Positions 61,582-64,000 of a stretch of 64,000 nucleotides of DNA are shown here, piece after piece. Both the position numbers and the translations under genes were made by a program. A model generated the notes under the pieces. It saw nothing but the letters and a program-made list of their open reading frames with translations, was not told where the DNA came from and did no database searches. Position 1 is the first letter of the stretch. The number at the start of each line of letters is the position of its first letter. This stretch comes from Paraphaeosphaeria minitans (lineage: Eukaryota > Ascomycota > Dothideomycetes > Pleosporales > Didymosphaeriaceae): positions 1,364,001 through 1,428,000 of the forward strand of contig WJXW01000013.1 in the NCBI GenBank assembly GCA_015832175.1. Direction: 5' to 3'.

Positions 61582-62637
61582 TGTAGTAGTCTGTGGTCAC
61601 TCAATGCGAGCGGGCTGTGTGGATGGAGCGCGCGAAGGTGGCATCTTCCGAACTTGAGCACAAGCCGACTAGTGCCGCCGCCGCACGCTAGGTACGATTA
61701 GGTAGATCTCTGTAACAACATCCATCCTCCTACCACCTCAACATCTCGACACCCTCCACAACACATGTTGATTGCAAACAACTGTAGAAAACTACGAAGT
61801 TGCAGAAACCTTCACCCTGATATCTTATCTACTATGATGTAGGAGCGCTCTGGCCACTTTTCGAAAGTATCTCTTGATGACCCGAAGCGTATATGCGTCG
61901 CTGAAACTCTGTTTTAGGCGTCAAACTTCGTTAAGAGATACACAGATTCGCTGATGATAAAAGGTGAATTATGTTCGAGGCTCTGGTAGTGCTCAAATAG
62001 CACACACACACACACACACACTGCGATTCCTGTTTCAACCGTCAGGTATGGAACTTGCTTGTTCAGTGCGAGACTTACACTTCTTCGCTCTGTGTCATTT
62101 CTTCGCCTTCAGATTTTTTTTTTCCAATCCAAAATCTATAGGAATCAGTAATCGTGGACGAAGCTTCCGGCGTTACTAACCTCGGGGCATACAGCTCACG
62201 TCCGCTTAACTACCGCCTTCATGGACTACTGCCATTCATGGAAGCACGTCCACGCTATGAATCTTGAGAGAATACGGTACTTCATCTTGATATAGTGTGA
62301 TCTAGTCTGAAAGATGGGGTGGACGATTTGAAATGCAGTTAGACGCGCCTTCCTTGAGTGTGTGTTGTTGCTTGGGCGTACTCGTGGCGAGGCCATGTCA
62401 TTCACCTCGACTAAACCTTGGATCATGGGGCAGCAGTTCAACTCGCTAATCTCCCGCCGTTTGTTTGTTTGTCGACACCAGCGCGTTCCTTCTATTTTCT
62501 CGTGCGCGCGCTGTTTGTGTTCTCCAGCCTCCCCGCCCTTCCAACCCGTACCTACACCAGCACCCTCGCAACATACCCGACCAATGGCTGTACACCCGCA
62601 TGAGTGCTGAAGACTGAATATCGCACGTTTCGTCAAC
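61582..62637. promoter_or_regulatory. Divergent intergenic region, GWT1 and the unknown gene
   Basis: About 1.05 kb shared upstream region of two divergently transcribed genes. It contains a CA microsatellite (62001-62021), a T10 run (62114-62123) and a pyrimidine-rich stretch at 62450-62580 typical of fungal promoters and 5' leaders. Small frames on both strands have no coding character. No specific factor site can be claimed. Confidence 0.5.
62001..62021. repeat. CA dinucleotide microsatellite
   Basis: (CA)10C, a perfect repeat in the divergent intergenic region. It is likely to vary in length between strains. Confidence 0.95.
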
Positions 62638-64000
62638 ATGAATCCTCAGGTTCGTCAAGCTGGGGTTGGCCCAGCGCCGCCAAATGCAAGCCACAGGTCG
62701 AAATCGAGAAGCAGCGCGTCGAAAAGCAGCCAACAGAACCGCAACCCTTTCCAAGTCAGTGTAGCTGGATCACCCAGATACGTTGCACGTCCAGAATCTC
62801 TGGCATTGACTACGTCGCCTCTGATCGGTTCGCGAATCCCGCGCAAATCGCCTGGTTCTGCCCTTGCTGCTCCGGGCCAGACAGGATCTTTGCTTCAATC
62901 CCAGCGTTCCGTAAAGCCTCATTCTACTAAAGAAACCACACCGACAGGCATTGGCTCCGCCACACTTCAAGTTAGCACCCAGACCGTTAGCAGCAGAAAC
63001 ACGATGCTGAAAAGCGTGCAGAACGCAAAGCGAGACTCTATGGTGAACGCACACAAGCCACTCCCGAGCCCACCAGCTCTACAGATTGTGTATCCCTTGA
63101 ACTCCCCTAAGGCCCAGCGCACGTTGATCGACGCCGAATTTCAAGTCACGCCTTCTTTTGCGGAATGGCCAGCTCTCTCGCCGGAGAAAGTTGCTTCGGA
63201 GGGCGTTGGAGAAAGCCAGGATCCTAACGCTGCTAATGCCACAACCTCTAGCTTTTCCCCCGTTGAATCCGTGTCGCTCGCTGAGCAATATGAGCTAACA
63301 ACTGGTGTCTTAGATTATCCATATAGATGGTCAACGAATCCTTACGAACAGAAGACTGGTTCATCATCATTGTCTCCAATACAAGCATCATATACCGACA
63401 TTGAGGAAGGTCTCGTCCCGGATAAGACTATACATGCCCTCACGACACGTGATGAGGAGGCTCTGGAGAGCCCACCCGCTAGGAAAGTCGCTATTCCACC
63501 GCGTGTCAGCTCAATGAGAGCTCCTGGGCCTTATTCTGTCACATCACAAGAGTCGCAGATGGTCAACACCGCAGCCACGGCTGGATACCACCGTCGAGAA
63601 ACCAGAATGGGCGATAAACAGTGGCCTCTTCTGAACACAGAAGGCAATCGCCCGTCTAGCATTGCAGAGCTGCAATTGGAGCCTGCTAAAATGACAAGCT
63701 TTAGTGGAGACAATACCTGCACTCGCAACGCACACGGTGTGTCTGAATCCATGGATACCTATCATACCGCCAACTCACACCGTGCTGCAGCGCTCTCAGC
63801 GTCATCTTGGAGTCATGTGGCCGGCTCGTCGATATACGACGATGAGCCACAACTTGAAGAGCGGGGATACCGAACCAAGCGTATCTCGGATCATGCATCA
63901 GAATCAGAGCCTGGCCCGCTGCTTAAAATTTCCGACGAGGCAGACGCTTTTCTGCTTGGCAGAGTGCCTCCCTTGCCCGAAAATACCACCATCAAGTCCA
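62638..64000 (+). CDS. Unknown Ser-rich, probably disordered protein, 5' part
   Basis: An open frame of 454 codons from ATG 62638 to the window end, with no stop and no obvious intron. An in-frame TGA lies a few codons upstream (about 62607), which supports this start. The N-terminus is basic and Ser/Lys-rich (SHRSKSRSSASKSSQ.NRN), followed by many SP/TP pairs, acidic patches (YDDEPQLEERG, SDEADAF) and few hydrophobic clusters, as expected for an intrinsically disordered region carrying phosphorylation sites. No catalytic or membrane motif is visible so far; domains may lie beyond the window. Codon use and GC content match the neighbouring genes. The product cannot be named. Confidence 0.8.
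   Translation, partial: MNPQVRQAGVGPAPPNASHRSKSRSSASKSSQQNRNPFQVSVAGSPRYVARPESLALTTSPLIGSRIPRKSPGSALAAPGQTGSLLQSQRSVKPHSTKETTPTGIGSATLQVSTQTVSSRNTMLKSVQNAKRDSMVNAHKPLPSPPALQIVYPLNSPKAQRTLIDAEFQVTPSFAEWPALSPEKVASEGVGESQDPNAANATTSSFSPVESVSLAEQYELTTGVLDYPYRWSTNPYEQKTGSSSLSPIQASYTDIEEGLVPDKTIHALTTRDEEALESPPARKVAIPPRVSSMRAPGPYSVTSQESQMVNTAATAGYHRRETRMGDKQWPLLNTEGNRPSSIAELQLEPAKMTSFSGDNTCTRNAHGVSESMDTYHTANSHRAAALSASSWSHVAGSSIYDDEPQLEERGYRTKRISDHASESEPGPLLKISDEADAFLLGRVPPLPENTTIKS

Noticed and set aside
61217..61661. Alternative minus-strand frame over GWT1 exon 1 and intron
   Set aside because: It runs through the GWT1 intron in another frame; the spliced GWT1 model matches the family N-terminus exactly.
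62226..63898. Minus-strand frames in the divergent region and opposite the Ser-rich gene
   Set aside because: Short, Arg/Cys-rich shadow frames; the plus-strand frame is open for 454 codons and has coding composition.

Overview
The window looks like a filamentous ascomycete chromosome, most like a Dothideomycete with AT/GC isochores. Leptosphaeria maculans and its relatives are the best-known example; species identity is inferred from style, not proven. Bases 1 to about 57,050 are an AT-rich, gene-free block of nested LTR retrotransposons. They are shredded in the way Repeat-Induced Point mutation (RIP) acts on CpA: TpA is everywhere, CpA is scarce, and nearly every in-frame stop is a TAG/TAA where CAG/CAA or TGG is expected. 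From about 57,050 to 64,000 the sequence is GC-balanced and carries four ordinary single-copy genes with short fungal introns.

Layout of the AT block: a large inverted repeat (1-2494); a minus-strand Copia element with one recognisable LTR (about 2700-8129); a decayed gag-like region (8130-11203); Gypsy family X copy A (11204-17775, minus); the 5' half of Gypsy family C in minus orientation (17776-29424), itself interrupted by Gypsy family D copy D1 (18474-25193) and by a small non-autonomous LTR element E (25392-27616); Gypsy X copy B (29759-36282, plus); the 3' half of family C in plus orientation (36283-48547), interrupted by D2 (36459-43218); an older decayed ORF that C landed in (29430-29758 and 48553-49640); Gypsy X copy F (49812-56335, minus); and a possible solo LTR (56609-56886). 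Target-site duplications were read directly for C (CTAGT), D1 (GTACT), D2 (TATTA), E (ATAAA) and F (GCTAC).

Two structural conclusions stand out. First, element C is whole in content but cut in two. Its halves lie in opposite orientations, join in frame at an AATTA target site beside X copies A and B, and carry matching outer LTRs and matching CTAGT duplications. The simplest reading is an inversion of roughly 12-25 kb by recombination between inverted X copies. Second, families X, D and C each carry a long reading frame on the antisense strand between the integrase/chromodomain and the 3' LTR. It is Cys-bearing in X and D, with a coiled coil in D and a helical, Lys/Glu-rich stretch in C. This is a candidate undescribed accessory gene class of these retrotransposons.

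The GC-balanced end holds, in order, a fungal NDUFB8/ASHI-type complex I subunit (minus), the Swi5-partner recombination protein Sfr1/Mei5 (minus), the GPI inositol acyltransferase GWT1 (minus), and the first 454 codons of a Ser-rich, probably disordered unknown protein (plus) that runs off the window. They are housekeeping genes with no visible operon-like or pathway relation.
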